Positions 1-9,412 of a stretch of 64,000 nt of DNA are shown here, piece after piece. The DNA comes from Daphnia carinata (lineage: Eukaryota; Arthropoda; Branchiopoda; Diplostraca; Daphniidae). Position 1 is the first letter of the stretch. Every line of letters starts with the position of its first letter. Location: NCBI RefSeq assembly GCF_022539665.2, contig NC_081337.1:10905768-10969767 (forward strand), read 5' to 3'. Position numbers and translations under genes: made by a program. The notes under the pieces are model-generated. The model ran no database searches. It had not been told where the DNA came from and saw only the letters and a list, made by a program, of their open reading frames with translations.

Positions 1-1
1 A

Positions 2-43
2 CTACAAACGCAGATCCAGGAGCTGGAACACGTGTGCTATTAA
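2..43 (+). CDS. Possible C-terminal end of a gene entering from the left edge (very doubtful)
   Basis: Reading from base 2 gives thirteen codons (LQTQIQELEHVCY) and then TAA at 41-43. The hydrophobic/charged spacing resembles the end of a coiled coil. An AATAAA lies downstream at 371-376, which would suit a 3' UTR of about 330 bp. Thirteen open codons are expected by chance, no splice acceptor is visible, and another frame is open to position 210. Only sequence to the left of the window can decide this. Confidence 0.12.
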   Translation, partial: LQTQIQELEHVCY

Positions 44-2785
44 CGGAATGAAAAAGGGGATAATGGAAGACGATCCATCTCGTTTTGTGTACAGTCGTGG
101 CATCAGCGGCACAATTAAAAAATGGTTCAGCAATGGCGCGGGTATTACATTTATAAATGAGGATAAGCTACAAAAAAAATCGCATAGGTGGGGGCGGTGC
201 CCTAACGAGTGACGAAAAGCGCCAGATTTCAAAAGAAATGAAAATTAACGGCTGGAGGAAACAGGAAGAGCATGTGCAGCAAGGGCGGAAAGAGTCCTTC
301 AAAAATGCCCTAATCATCTACAGCTTTTCTTTACTAATGAAAAAAAAAAAATACTCTTCAAAAGTTGTCGAATAAAATAAGAAGAGAAGAACAGATATGT
401 TTTGAAACGAATAGTATTTATATCTACGCTTAGAACAAGACAGAAAGAATGGTAAGGGGAGGCCGAGTGGTATTATACTGAGGTGGATCGAGTATCCAGT
501 TATTCTCGTTTTCGGGGTTTGATTAGTTTTGCGAAACTTTAGACAGCGAAGGCCGAACTTTTGTCATAGGCTGATGAAGCGTGCTACAACGGTGTCTGTT
601 CCTATTCATCTCCTTACCCAGAGAGGGGGGTGAAATATTTCAAAGGGGGGAAGAGATATTCGTAACATTATCGAGATAAGACTTATAGTGTTTGAGTGAA
701 AGAGAGAGGAGAGCAAGCTATAGAGAGTGAAGTTGATTCATCGCCACTCCCTACTGGTGGCAGAGACAGCAGAAGAAAAGAAGTAGAAGAACCAGCTAGT
801 GATGGGGGGGGGGGAGTTGGAAACGTTGGCGTGATGAAGACGAACGAGCTTCGGGACTGATGGATCGTTGTTTATAGGAGTTCGCTTTCCTATAGTGCTC
901 CACATCGACGAAAACACCCCTCTCGTTTCTGCTGACGAACGGTCTCCTCCACATTCGATGTATGATATCTCGAAACAGATAAAAAAAAAAGAACTAAAAA
1001 AAAAAAAAAACACAAACAAACAAAAAAACAAACTCGAGCTGATGTGTCAATTACAGATAAAAGCAGCGGAATCTATTGCATTTCTCGGGTTGTTTATGTG
1101 TACACTTTATTCGCTCGCTTATTCTGCCTAACATGTCTGACGCGATATTGATTCGGTTAAAAGGCACATGTATGTACAAGGCTCTTCTCGAAGAAGACTC
1201 TCTATTCGCTCTAATGATACTACACTATATAACGGCCTTCGTCTCGTGTTTTAGTCGGGTCATGATCGATCGGGCTTTGGTAATTGCTATCTGGACTCTG
1301 GACTGGACTGACATACAAGACAGAGAGGGGAGTCAGAAGGGGGTCAATGCACAACGAGATACACGATATCGCCAAAATCCACCGTCCTTCATCTTGCTCA
1401 GCAGCAAATGTCACACAAACTCAGAAGCAACCGTAAACAAGAGTCATCTCATCACGGTTGCGTGTTGACTGGACGTGTCTGTGCGACAGACGGAGATCAA
1501 TCAGCTCCAGAATTGGAGAAAAAGAAAGAAAGAAAGAAAAAAACAACTCTAAAACGATAACAAGGTCACCAGTAAGGTATATTCACTTAACTTTGGGGTT
1601 AGTGTAGAAACCTTCGTAACGTCCAGGACTAAGACAACAATCAACTCTCGTCACCCTCGTTATCTATCATAAGGCTTAATTAACCAGATTAAAGAATCCC
1701 CTAGAGTGTATCGAAATCCTACTCAAATCCCGAAGAGTATTAGACAACGTATTGGCAGACAGCTTAACCCTTGTTGAGCTTCAGTGCATTGCAGCAACTC
1801 TGAGCAGACACATCAAAATCGGACGTGTTGTAAGCTCGCATGAATAATAATGCCATAATGCCTGCTGATGTTGGTTTTGATCGGTGAAGCAGTTTGAGCC
1901 CCAAAACTCTTGGATTTCTTCCGTTCTATTTTTTTTTTCACCCTTATTGTGTGTCAAATCCTTTTCATACGAGTATCTACAGACCCTGTTGTTGTTGTTG
2001 TGAAATGTCATTACGGTTGAGGAGAGCTTGCACTTTGGCCGGAAGTCGAGGGGTGGCTCGTGAGATTGAAAGACCGACAGCCCCACCTTTCTGAAAATCA
2101 TAATTCAATAAGCTTTTTCTTTCACAGAGGGGAAGGTTAGCATCGAGCAAAAACCGTTTTGACAAGAAGAGAATGAGAGCGAAAAAAAAAGGAGACGTGG
2201 GGTCGCGCCCCAAGTTATAACGGAATCCATCGCCATTTCATCCGCGTGGGCACTTGTTCGTTTCCGGAATAAAAGGTTCGCGCGTGGATAACATAATATG
2301 TCACACAGGTGGATCAACCTAACGATGCAGCAAGACGTTGTACAGCTGCCTGTCTGATCTTATTTCAGCTTGTGGAAAAAAACGCATTTTGCTATTGGGT
2401 TCTTCATTCGTTCGTTAAGGACGATAACACTCTTTACACACATGAGACGGCAGGTGGCGTTGAAGCTAGCTGTCACCTGTCAAGGAAAAAAGGTGATAGT
2501 GTCCTTCGTTCCAGACCAAAACACACGTGTGCCCCCCTCCTAAAAGAAAGCAGGTAAACTCAATAGAATGGTTGACCAATGTTGCGTATCTTTTGAGAAA
2601 GATCTCGCTTTTGGCTTTGTCAAATGGATTGTCTGTTCACGGCTTGTGTGAAAACTAAGAAGACTCGTCATCCCAGTGAGAAATTTTGCCTTGTCCTCCA
2701 CCTCTGTTGGCAAGGGAAGCTCGCGTTCTATTTATAAACATTTTAATCGGACTCTTTTGTTTGGATTTAAATAGGAACAGCCATT
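44..2785. other. Non-coding stretch upstream of the isomerase gene
   Basis: No gene can be supported here. The stretch is moderately AT-rich, with short A runs (for example near 980-1020) and a G run near 806-815. The longest open frame that is not low-complexity is 130 codons at 1076-1468 (+). It has no recognisable domain, no splice context and no start context worth trusting, so it is treated as chance. The 3' part (about 2300-2785) should contain the promoter and any 5' UTR of the isomerase gene. Confidence 0.5.
2729..2738 (+). promoter_or_regulatory. TATA-like element upstream of the isomerase start
   Basis: TATTTATAAA lies about 50 bp before the ATG at 2786, so transcription starting about 30 bp downstream would give a very short leader. 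The sequence just before the start codon (TTTAAATAG followed by GAACAGCCATT) also resembles a 3' splice site, so the leader may instead be spliced from an exon further upstream. The two readings cannot be separated by eye. Confidence 0.3.
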
Positions 2786-4426
2786 ATGGAACTTCGCTGC
2801 GTCGTCCAAAAGTATGCTTGGGGTAAAACTGGAAAATCTAGTCTTGTGGCCCAGCTCTCGCAGGGAAATTCAACTGCTCCCATAGTTGAGGACGATCCCT
2901 ATGCTGAACTATGGATGGGGACACACCCTTCTGGTCCATCTGTGATTAAATCCTCCAACGAACCATTGCTGAATCACCTGCTCAACAATGTTGACTCACT
3001 GGGAGATGGAGAGAAGAAGAAGTTCGGGACAGACCTGCCCTTCCTTTTTAAAGCTCTATCAGTGGCAAAGGCACTATCAATCCAAGCACATCCCAACAAG
3101 GTAATGCCTGAATGTGTCTTCAATCCATACAGCTGACAGGTGTTTGGAATTTTCATAATTAGAAACATGCAGAAGAGTTGTTTGCCACCCGCCCTGACCT
3201 CTACAAGGATCCCAACCATAAGCCTGAGATGGTGACTGCTTGGCTGGGGCCTTTTGAAGCCTTGTGTGGCTTCAGGCCTACAGCAGATATCAAATTCTTC
3301 CTCCAAGGTTGGGCAGAATTGATTCGACTCTTTTGAATGAGACCCTCGTGTTCGATTATCTTACTTCCTTTCTCTGCCCTGAGGGACCTCTCAGAAATTG
3401 ACGAGTTGGCCGCCGTGGTGGGAAAAGCGGCGTGTGAAGCTCTGGTGAAGGCCGAGTCGGAGTCAGAGGAAGCGCTAGCACTCCGTGGATGTTTCTCCGC
3501 TTTGATGAACAGCAGTGAGGAATCGATTGCTTCCGCACTCAAGCAGTTTGAACTGCGCATCCCTTCTCTAAGTCCGTTTCCGCTCTAATTTTATTCCTTT
3601 GAATGATTACAATGCTTCAACTTTCCTGACTAAACCAACAATCCAGGTGCCGAGAAGAAGGACGCGCTTCAATGTGACCTTTTCACGCGGATTGCCACCG
3701 ATTTTCCGGGCGACGTCGGCTGTTGGAGCGTTTATTTCATGAATTACGTGGTTCTTCAAGAAGGCGAAAGCATGTTCCTCGGTCCCAATATTCCTCACGC
3801 TTACATTTTCGGGGGTATGTTCACCATGCATAATGCACCTTTATGTGATGAACGCTGATGGTCGCAATGGATGCGAACTGAAGGCAAGCAAAGGGAGAGG
3901 GGGAGGGGGGGTTTGTTGGGTTGTAGGCAAAACGTGGCGTAGGATATAAGCCGACTGCGGATGACAGCTGAGCTAAGCTTTAATTAAGCCTATTTGGTGT
4001 GTGACAGATTGCCTCGAATGCATGGCATGTTCGGACAACGTGGTTCGCGCCGGACTGACGCCCAAGTTCAAAGATATCGACACGTTGTGCTCGATGCTGG
4101 ACTACCAGCCGGGACCAGTCGACCGCTTCCGGATGCAGTGGAGCAACGTCGATGAGTTTTGCCAGACATGCTCTCCTCCTGTACCGGACTTTGCCATGGC
4201 CCGTCTGCGACTGCCTGCCAGCGCCACCGTCGACAAAGCATACAGTTTGCCCGTCAGATCCAACGCAAGCATCCTTCTGATCCTGCAGGGCCAGGCCACC
4301 AGCGCCGAGACTGGAGGAGACTTGAGCTTTGGTCAAGTGCTCTTTCTCAAAGCCGGCCAACAGTTGAGTCTTCAAGTCAAAGGCGAGCAAGATGTAATCG
4401 TTTATCAGGCTTTCGCCAATGTTTGA
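2786..4426 (+). CDS. MPI: Mannose-6-phosphate isomerase (phosphomannose isomerase, type I), five exons
   Basis: This is a cytosolic zinc enzyme that interconverts fructose-6-phosphate and mannose-6-phosphate, linking glycolysis to GDP-mannose and N-glycan synthesis. The deduced coding exons are 2786-3100, 3163-3307, 3395-3571, 3647-3814 and 4008-4426. They total 1224 nt (407 aa plus TGA), against about 423 aa in human. Family landmarks are all present: QKYAWGK (8-14), PYAELWMGTHPSG (38-50), IQAHPNK (99-105) and HKPEM (124-128). By the family pattern the zinc ligands are Gln100, His102, Glu127 and His263 (in NIPHAY), and Arg282 lies in VRAGLTPKF. The Q-x-H to E spacing of 27 matches the family. 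Introns are 62, 87, 75 and 193 bp. Splice phases agree across all junctions, but the intron 3 donor (GTCCGT) is weak. The family is certain; exon edges 2/3 and 3/4 are inferred from homology and frame. Confidence 0.96.
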
Positions 4427-4911
4427 ACCGCCTCAAAAGAGGGTACAGACATTACGGAATGATGGCGCGAGAGACAGAAGAAAGAAAATGAAAAATGAAA
4501 AAGATGAAGAGAAAAGGTGATGAAAGCTGGGAGCGCCTGTCGTCTTTTGTTACTCGGTTCGTGATATTTATTATGTAGCTCTCATGGATGTGGTTGAATA
4601 CAAAAATGGGTTGGTGTGGCTAAAACAAAGAGTCATCCATCACTTAAAGTTTGGCGGCCGGGGAAATACAATAGGCCGAGAGAGTGCACTGTGTCAACTA
4701 ATGGTCTGGCAGAGCGTGATCCAAAACACCGATATCTAACCGTGGGCCAACCACAAGCGGACGTGCAGAATCAAGGCAGCAACAGCAAGGGGAACCACCC
4801 TGAAAATCGATAATCCGATAAGGCGGCACGTCACTCATCAGCAGCATGTGCCCGTTTCGAAAACACACGCTTGTTTGAAGTTGGTTTTAGAGGCAGGTGC
4901 GGAAGACAAAC

Positions 4912-4942
<31 letters not shown>

Positions 4943-5016
4943 AAGTAACGAGAGCTGAGCACAATCCACCCTTCTTCCCTCTCCCCCAACAAACTATTTC
5001 AGTTGAAAGATTTATT
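4427..5016. other. Convergent 3' region between the isomerase and lipocalin genes
   Basis: These 590 bp separate two stop codons on opposite strands. No canonical AATAAA follows the isomerase stop closely; the variant AATACA at 4598-4603 is the only candidate I see for its poly(A) signal. The lipocalin signals lie at the other end (5011-5021). A (GA)n microsatellite occupies 4912-4937. A 65-codon frame at 4616-4813 has no recognisable features and is treated as chance. Confidence 0.5.
4912..4937. repeat. (GA)13 microsatellite
   Basis: Thirteen uninterrupted GA units lie between the two convergent genes, just beyond the lipocalin 3' end. This is a likely length-polymorphic site and a polypurine tract. 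Confidence 0.95.
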
Positions 5017-5021
5017 TTATT
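5011..5021 (-). terminator. Two overlapping AATAAA poly(A) signals at the lipocalin stop codon
   Basis: On the minus strand the end of the lipocalin frame reads GGG AAA TAA and continues AATAAA. One AATAAA spans 5021-5016 and includes the TAA stop (5019-5017); a second spans 5016-5011. If used, cleavage 10-30 nt downstream would leave a 3' UTR of only about 20-40 nt. The motifs are seen directly; their use is inferred. Confidence 0.5.
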
Positions 5022-6327
5022 TCCCGTAGTAACTCGACCGAGTGGGACTCGGTTGTCGAACTGGTCGGACTGAGGATGTTTCGCTTGATTCGGGGCAGTT
5101 GCGTTGCTCTGTTGTTTGAAGAAACTTCCGTTCCAAACCAAACGAATCGATGCGATGGCCAACAAAAGCCAATGCGGATTGCGACGGTTGCCTATGACGA
5201 TTCAGATGCCAAAGGAATTCTAATAACAAAAACAAACAAGGAAAAAAAAAAAATAAGAAGAAGAATCAGCGTGATTGAAATTAGTGTCAATAAAGTTGCC
5301 GAATGGAAAGTTGATTTACGAAAGCTTTTCCCGTTGAAGGTTTCGCATGACCAGACGACTGAATAGTTGACGTAATCCGTGGACAGGACCCAGTAGTTGC
5401 CGTCGGCGGGTACGGGCCGGCTGAACCGATTGCCGGGAAAGACGACGCCCAGTTTAGCCTCCCTTTTCAGCGGTTCGATGAGCCGGGCCGTACCGTCGAC
5501 CATGTCGAAACCTTTCGAACTGACAAGAATGGATAGAAATGGGCATATAAAACGAGTCGAAATGTTCGAGTATGTGTGTGCGCAGGGGAAAGAAAGGTGA
5601 TAGAAAAGGCAGAAAAAATATTCAAATAAATCGGTAGAATTTTTTTTTTTCTCCCTTTTTCATGGCGCCGTGCCACAACGCCGCATCAGTCGCGTACCTA
5701 TAGGTTTTTTTTGGAGGCATTCTCCACGCCACGATAATCATAATTCCCAAACTTTTTTTTTTTTTTTTGCTTCTCCTGAAACTGCGAGGCTCAATCAAGG
5801 CGAACGATGCGCCCGTCTCGTGGCCATCGTGAGGCAAGTGGGCGAGAAAAGAGAGAGAGAGTTTGACTTTCGATGAAACGCGCAATTCTCCACGCCGAAT
5901 CGCAAAGAGATGGTCGTCAATCTCGTCGTGTCGCCTCGGAGATTTTTAAGAGGCAAACGTGCTGGCATCTTTTTTTTTTTTTTTTTTCTTCCACCTTCTT
6001 ACCACATCGTTTCTCTTCTTCTTTTTTCAATCACTTGAACGCATCGCTTGAAACATCTCTGCATAGCCCGTCAAAGATTATCATAATATCGGTCGTGGCC
6101 CACCACCAAAGCGGCTTGTTCTTTTGTGCCAAAAAAATTGAATAGGAAAAAAAAAAAAAAAAAAAAAAAAAGGGCCAGCGCCAAACGAGCGAAGGTGGAG
6201 GACGCGTTGGCTGTGCGCAAGGACATTTCACTCCGGCAAGTATATACACAGGCAAAAACTTTCAACTGACGCCGCTCGTGTGCTGACCTATTTTTAACAG
6301 TGCTCGCGCACGGACTTCATTTTCTTT

Positions 6328-6360
<33 letters not shown>

Positions 6361-7480
6361 CCAGTAAAAAAAAAAAAAAAACGATGACTTGGGTGTCCCG
6401 AGATTCCCTTCTTTTCTTAACGTACCCACACACTATGTCGCTCAGAGCCAACATCAACAAACATTCGGGCCGGTCGTTTGCTAGCGAGAGGACTAGACAA
6501 ACGGCCATCATCTCGTTTGGCTTGGGAAATGGGAGCCCGCCCTGCGCGCATATAAAAGTCTTGAGCGCTTTGCTAGCATTTGCTCTTTTCCTTTTTTCTA
6601 TTTGCTATTGGGAGTTTAAGATGAAATCAGAATTTTTTAAAGAGAGAGAGAGAGAGAGAGAGCAACCAACAAGCGGGCATTATGTATACTATACATGATG
6701 TCAACACCTGATCCAATATACACATCGCCGTCTACTGGGCGTTGATGGCGAATTTCGGCTTCGGGGAAAAAAAAAAAAAGTTTTTTTTGGGATATCGCCC
6801 AAGCGACGAGCGCGAATATAATTACAAGCGCGGAGCCCAACTGACGTGTTTATATCTTAACATATATTGCTACTTCTACAACCACGAACTACAGGGGGGG
6901 GGGACTACAGGGAGAGAAAAAGACACTGTTTGTATCTATGCTTGCGTCAACAGCTGAAAGTTAGGGAAAGGAGGTGCCCAGGAAGTTTCAAATCGAGAAA
7001 TCAAATTTCCCAAAATAAAACAGGATGCGAATGCGTTGGATTCTTTTTTCCTTACCTGGTGTTGAAACTGCGGTTGATGACTCGGACGTTGCCGTCCGGC
7101 AATAAAGAATAGTTGGCTGTCGTGCAACTAGCGAACGAGCTGAAGACGGCTGGATAGCTTTCGATCTCGTACCACAAGCCAAGATACTAAAATAATGAAA
7201 AAGAAAAAGAAAAACATGAAACGAAAAAAGAGGTTTTTTTGCAACTGATTACATTTCAGACGTTAGAGAAATGACATAAATAAATCACGTACGACAAATA
7301 ATATCTGTCTGGATGGTTATTTATATTCAGATGACTATTTATAGAGCATACCCTGTGTAGGTCAAAATCGCGAACGACGTCAAGTTTGGGGCACGCTCCA
7401 TCGAACGTTACCTGAGCTTCTACTCGACGCGACAAGACGATCGCCGTTACGAAGACGAGGTAGAAGCTATCGGATAACAT
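5017..7480 (-). CDS. Secreted lipocalin, apolipoprotein D/Lazarillo-like, four coding exons
   Basis: Lipocalins carry small hydrophobic ligands (lipids, retinoids, pigments) in a beta-barrel cup outside the cell. The deduced coding exons, in transcript order, are 7480-7352, 7186-7056, 5519-5320 and 5219-5017. They total 663 nt (220 aa plus TAA), with consistent phases and GT-AG introns of 165, 1536 and 100 bp. Residues 1-22 form a signal peptide (ending VEA). GACP (28-31) precedes the family signature DFDLHRYLGLWYEIE (38-52) with Gly46-x-Trp48. The second conserved block is STDYVNYSVVWSC (133-145), and FLWHLNR (155-161) supplies the third-region Arg. Cys30, Cys64, Cys145 and Cys195 match the two-disulfide ApoD pattern. 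N-glycosylation sequons occur at Asn68, Asn81 and Asn138. The last 25 residues form a Ser/Pro/Arg-rich tail that is not part of the barrel. Family assignment is firm; the ligand and exact orthologue are unknown. Confidence 0.93.
6641..6662. repeat. (AG)11 microsatellite in lipocalin intron 2
   Basis: An uninterrupted AG tract lies inside the 1.5-kb second intron of the lipocalin gene. That intron also holds T/A homopolymers near 6153-6171, 6328-6356 and 6366-6381. Confidence 0.9.
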
Positions 7481-7806
7481 TCTTTAAAAAATACGGTCTA
7501 AGCCAATCTGTAAAAGAAATGCCAATAGATCATGACAATAAAAAATAAAAAAAAAAAAAAACGGGAAAAGAAAATACATACATATATATTGGTGGTGTAC
7601 AGAAGATGATGATCCGATAGATGCAAAGTGGACGTTTGGATTGACGTAACGTGATGTTACCTACTGATATCGACACAGCGTGATAGCTCTCAGTCCTGTT
7701 TGGCCAACGTCAAACTCTCTGTGTTTGGTCTCTAGCCGACTCTTGATGCTTCTATTTTTTTTTTTTTTTTCTCTCTTTCTCTAGCTCGTTTCAAGTGTGC
7801 CCGACT
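7481..7806 (-). other. Lipocalin 5' UTR: non-coding first exon, intron and leader
   Basis: Minus-strand sequence just before the ATG at 7480 contains TTTCTTTTACAG, a good 3' splice site ending at 7508, so the coding exon probably starts at 7507 with 27 nt of leader. Upstream, CAGTAG followed by GTAACA gives a donor whose exon ends at 7661. The implied non-coding first exon runs from about 7806 to 7661, and the leader intron is 153 bp (7660-7508). The sites are seen; their joining is inferred from spacing and strand. A cDNA would confirm it. Confidence 0.5.
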
Positions 7807-7831
7807 GAATCCTGTCTCACTCGGTTTTATA
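7803..7831 (-). promoter_or_regulatory. Lipocalin core promoter: TATAAAA box and TCAGTC initiator
   Basis: On the minus strand TATAAAA (7831-7825) is followed by TCAGTC (7808-7803), which matches the arthropod initiator TCAGTY, with A+1 at 7806. The TATA starts at -25, slightly closer than the usual -30/-31. Transcription from here would run directly into the inferred first exon. The combination of box, initiator and a correctly oriented downstream donor makes this the best-supported promoter in the window. Confidence 0.6.
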
Positions 7832-8633
7832 CGCCGGAGCAGACAAACATTTTTTTTTTTTTTCATTTGCTTGAGGGACGGACGTCCCAAACTTAACCGG
7901 AGCGCTAACCGAAACATGCAACGATTGTCCACAACATTTTACAGCATTGTAGGTTGGTTCAGTAACCATTACAATATGCTGTGTGCAACAAGAATAAAAG
8001 AAGAAAAAAAAAAAGAAAAGTGGAAGGAAGAAAGTGGATGAAAAAAAGAAAAAAAAAGAAAAACGAAGATGATGAAATTTCTAAGAATTTCTCCTCCCGA
8101 CATTTTCTTTTCTTTTCGGTCCGTCAGAGACGGTTTTTCCCGTTCATTTTGGACAGGCATATATAAAAAGCTCACAATCGGTGAGATGGTCTATGTGTGC
8201 GCGTATCTACGAGGGAAATCCGGATGGTCGCGTCGTAACTATCTGCTCACAGCCAGTCCACCGCGCACCTTCTTCGACAAGCCAAAAACGTCTCGACGTC
8301 CGCTTGCCAAGGCCGTCCACAGCGCCGCTCTCTAGCCGCGATTAATATCGTAAATAACACGGTTTCCTTTTTGATCAAAATGAAAAGAAAAAAAAAAAGA
8401 ACAAAAGTTTTTATGCGTATCCGCCATCAACAGCAGCAGATGAGAAAGGATAGAGAAAAGAGTCATTCTTTTATAGGAGCAACGCATCTTTTCTTTTTTT
8501 TTTTTTTTTTTTTTTTCGTCCCTTAAACTTTTCAGTTCTCTTTTGTGAATTCGAGTCGTCAGCGTGCTGCGAGGCTTTCCGTAACATTACCGTCAAAGTA
8601 GATGCGACTCACGAATGTCCCGTAAAATGTTGC

Positions 8634-8665
<32 letters not shown>

Positions 8666-9109
8666 TTTTCTTTTCCTTCTTTCTTGTTGTTGTGTTGTTT
8701 GGTTTCGTGTTTGTTACCCGACGTGAGAGACAACAGGCATTCCATCGTCGTCTTTTATTCTTCTTCATTGCCATAAGAGAAATTCCGTCTCCAACATCTT
8801 CTTTTGAGTTGTTGTCACGCACGCAAACGCGAACGAGGTTATCTAATACAAGCGAAAAAAAAAGAGTCAACCTTTCACAACACCATCTTCGTGTGCCGTA
8901 CTGGGCGTCTTTCAAAGCCACCACAAAGTCAGGAGGTATATAGGTATTTTTTTTTTTCTTCTTCCTAATTTCGAAGACAAGGATAGAAAAAAAAAAAAAT
9001 GGTTTAAAAAAAAAAATAAGACGAGGGAAAAAAAAAAAAATGTAAGAAAATAAAAGAGGAAGCTCAGTAAACAATTGTTGTGTGTTTTTCTTTTTTGCGT
9101 GGGCTCCAC

Positions 9110-9112
<3 letters not shown>

Positions 9113-9143
<31 letters not shown>
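9113..9143. repeat. T31 homopolymer
   Basis: There are 31 consecutive T. It is separated by about 107 bp from the A42 run at 9251-9292, so the two could pair as inverted arms. Confidence 0.95.
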
Positions 9144-9249
9144 CTTATGCGGGTGCGGTTTCGGCATCGCTCCCGCGTGAAACACGCCCAACTGATTAAG
9201 TCTCTTCACTGATATTAAACACACACCCCGCGCAGGAAAAACAGACATA

Positions 9250-9250
<1 letters not shown>

Positions 9251-9292
<42 letters not shown>
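9251..9292. repeat. A42 homopolymer, the longest in the window
   Basis: There are 42 consecutive A on the plus strand. Such a run is long enough that its assembled length should be treated with caution. No retroposon body, target-site duplication or tRNA-like promoter box was recognised upstream. Confidence 0.95.
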
Positions 9293-9293
<1 letters not shown>

Positions 9294-9387
9294 AAAAGAA
9301 AACAATACCGGTAATAGAACATACACGGAATTTTTATCTTTTCTTTTTTGGGGTTGATCGACCACAAAGTCATTTAGATTAATCAAG

Positions 9388-9412
9388 TCTTCTTCTTCTT
9401 CTTCTTCTTCTC
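9388..9412. repeat. (TTC)8 microsatellite
   Basis: A trinucleotide pyrimidine tract in intergenic DNA. Similar CTT/AAG tracts lie at 15251-15282, 16276-16297, 21559-21580, 33328-33347 and 43281-43304. Confidence 0.9.

Noticed and set aside
460-535. Possible tRNA (GGCCGAGTGGT resembles an A box)
   Set aside because: No GGTTCGANTCC-type B box at the right distance and no cloverleaf pairing between the ends.
1076-1468. 130-codon plus-strand frame upstream of the isomerase
   Set aside because: No recognisable domain, poor start context and no splice signals; this length is expected by chance in a window of this size.
6551-6558. TATAAAAG on the plus strand
   Set aside because: It lies inside the long lipocalin intron, has no initiator 25-31 bp downstream and no coding frame following it.
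8559-9386. 275-codon minus-strand frame
   Set aside because: It is made largely of Phe, Lys and Ser runs translated from T/A homopolymers and (CT)n repeats; no domain and no credible codon use.
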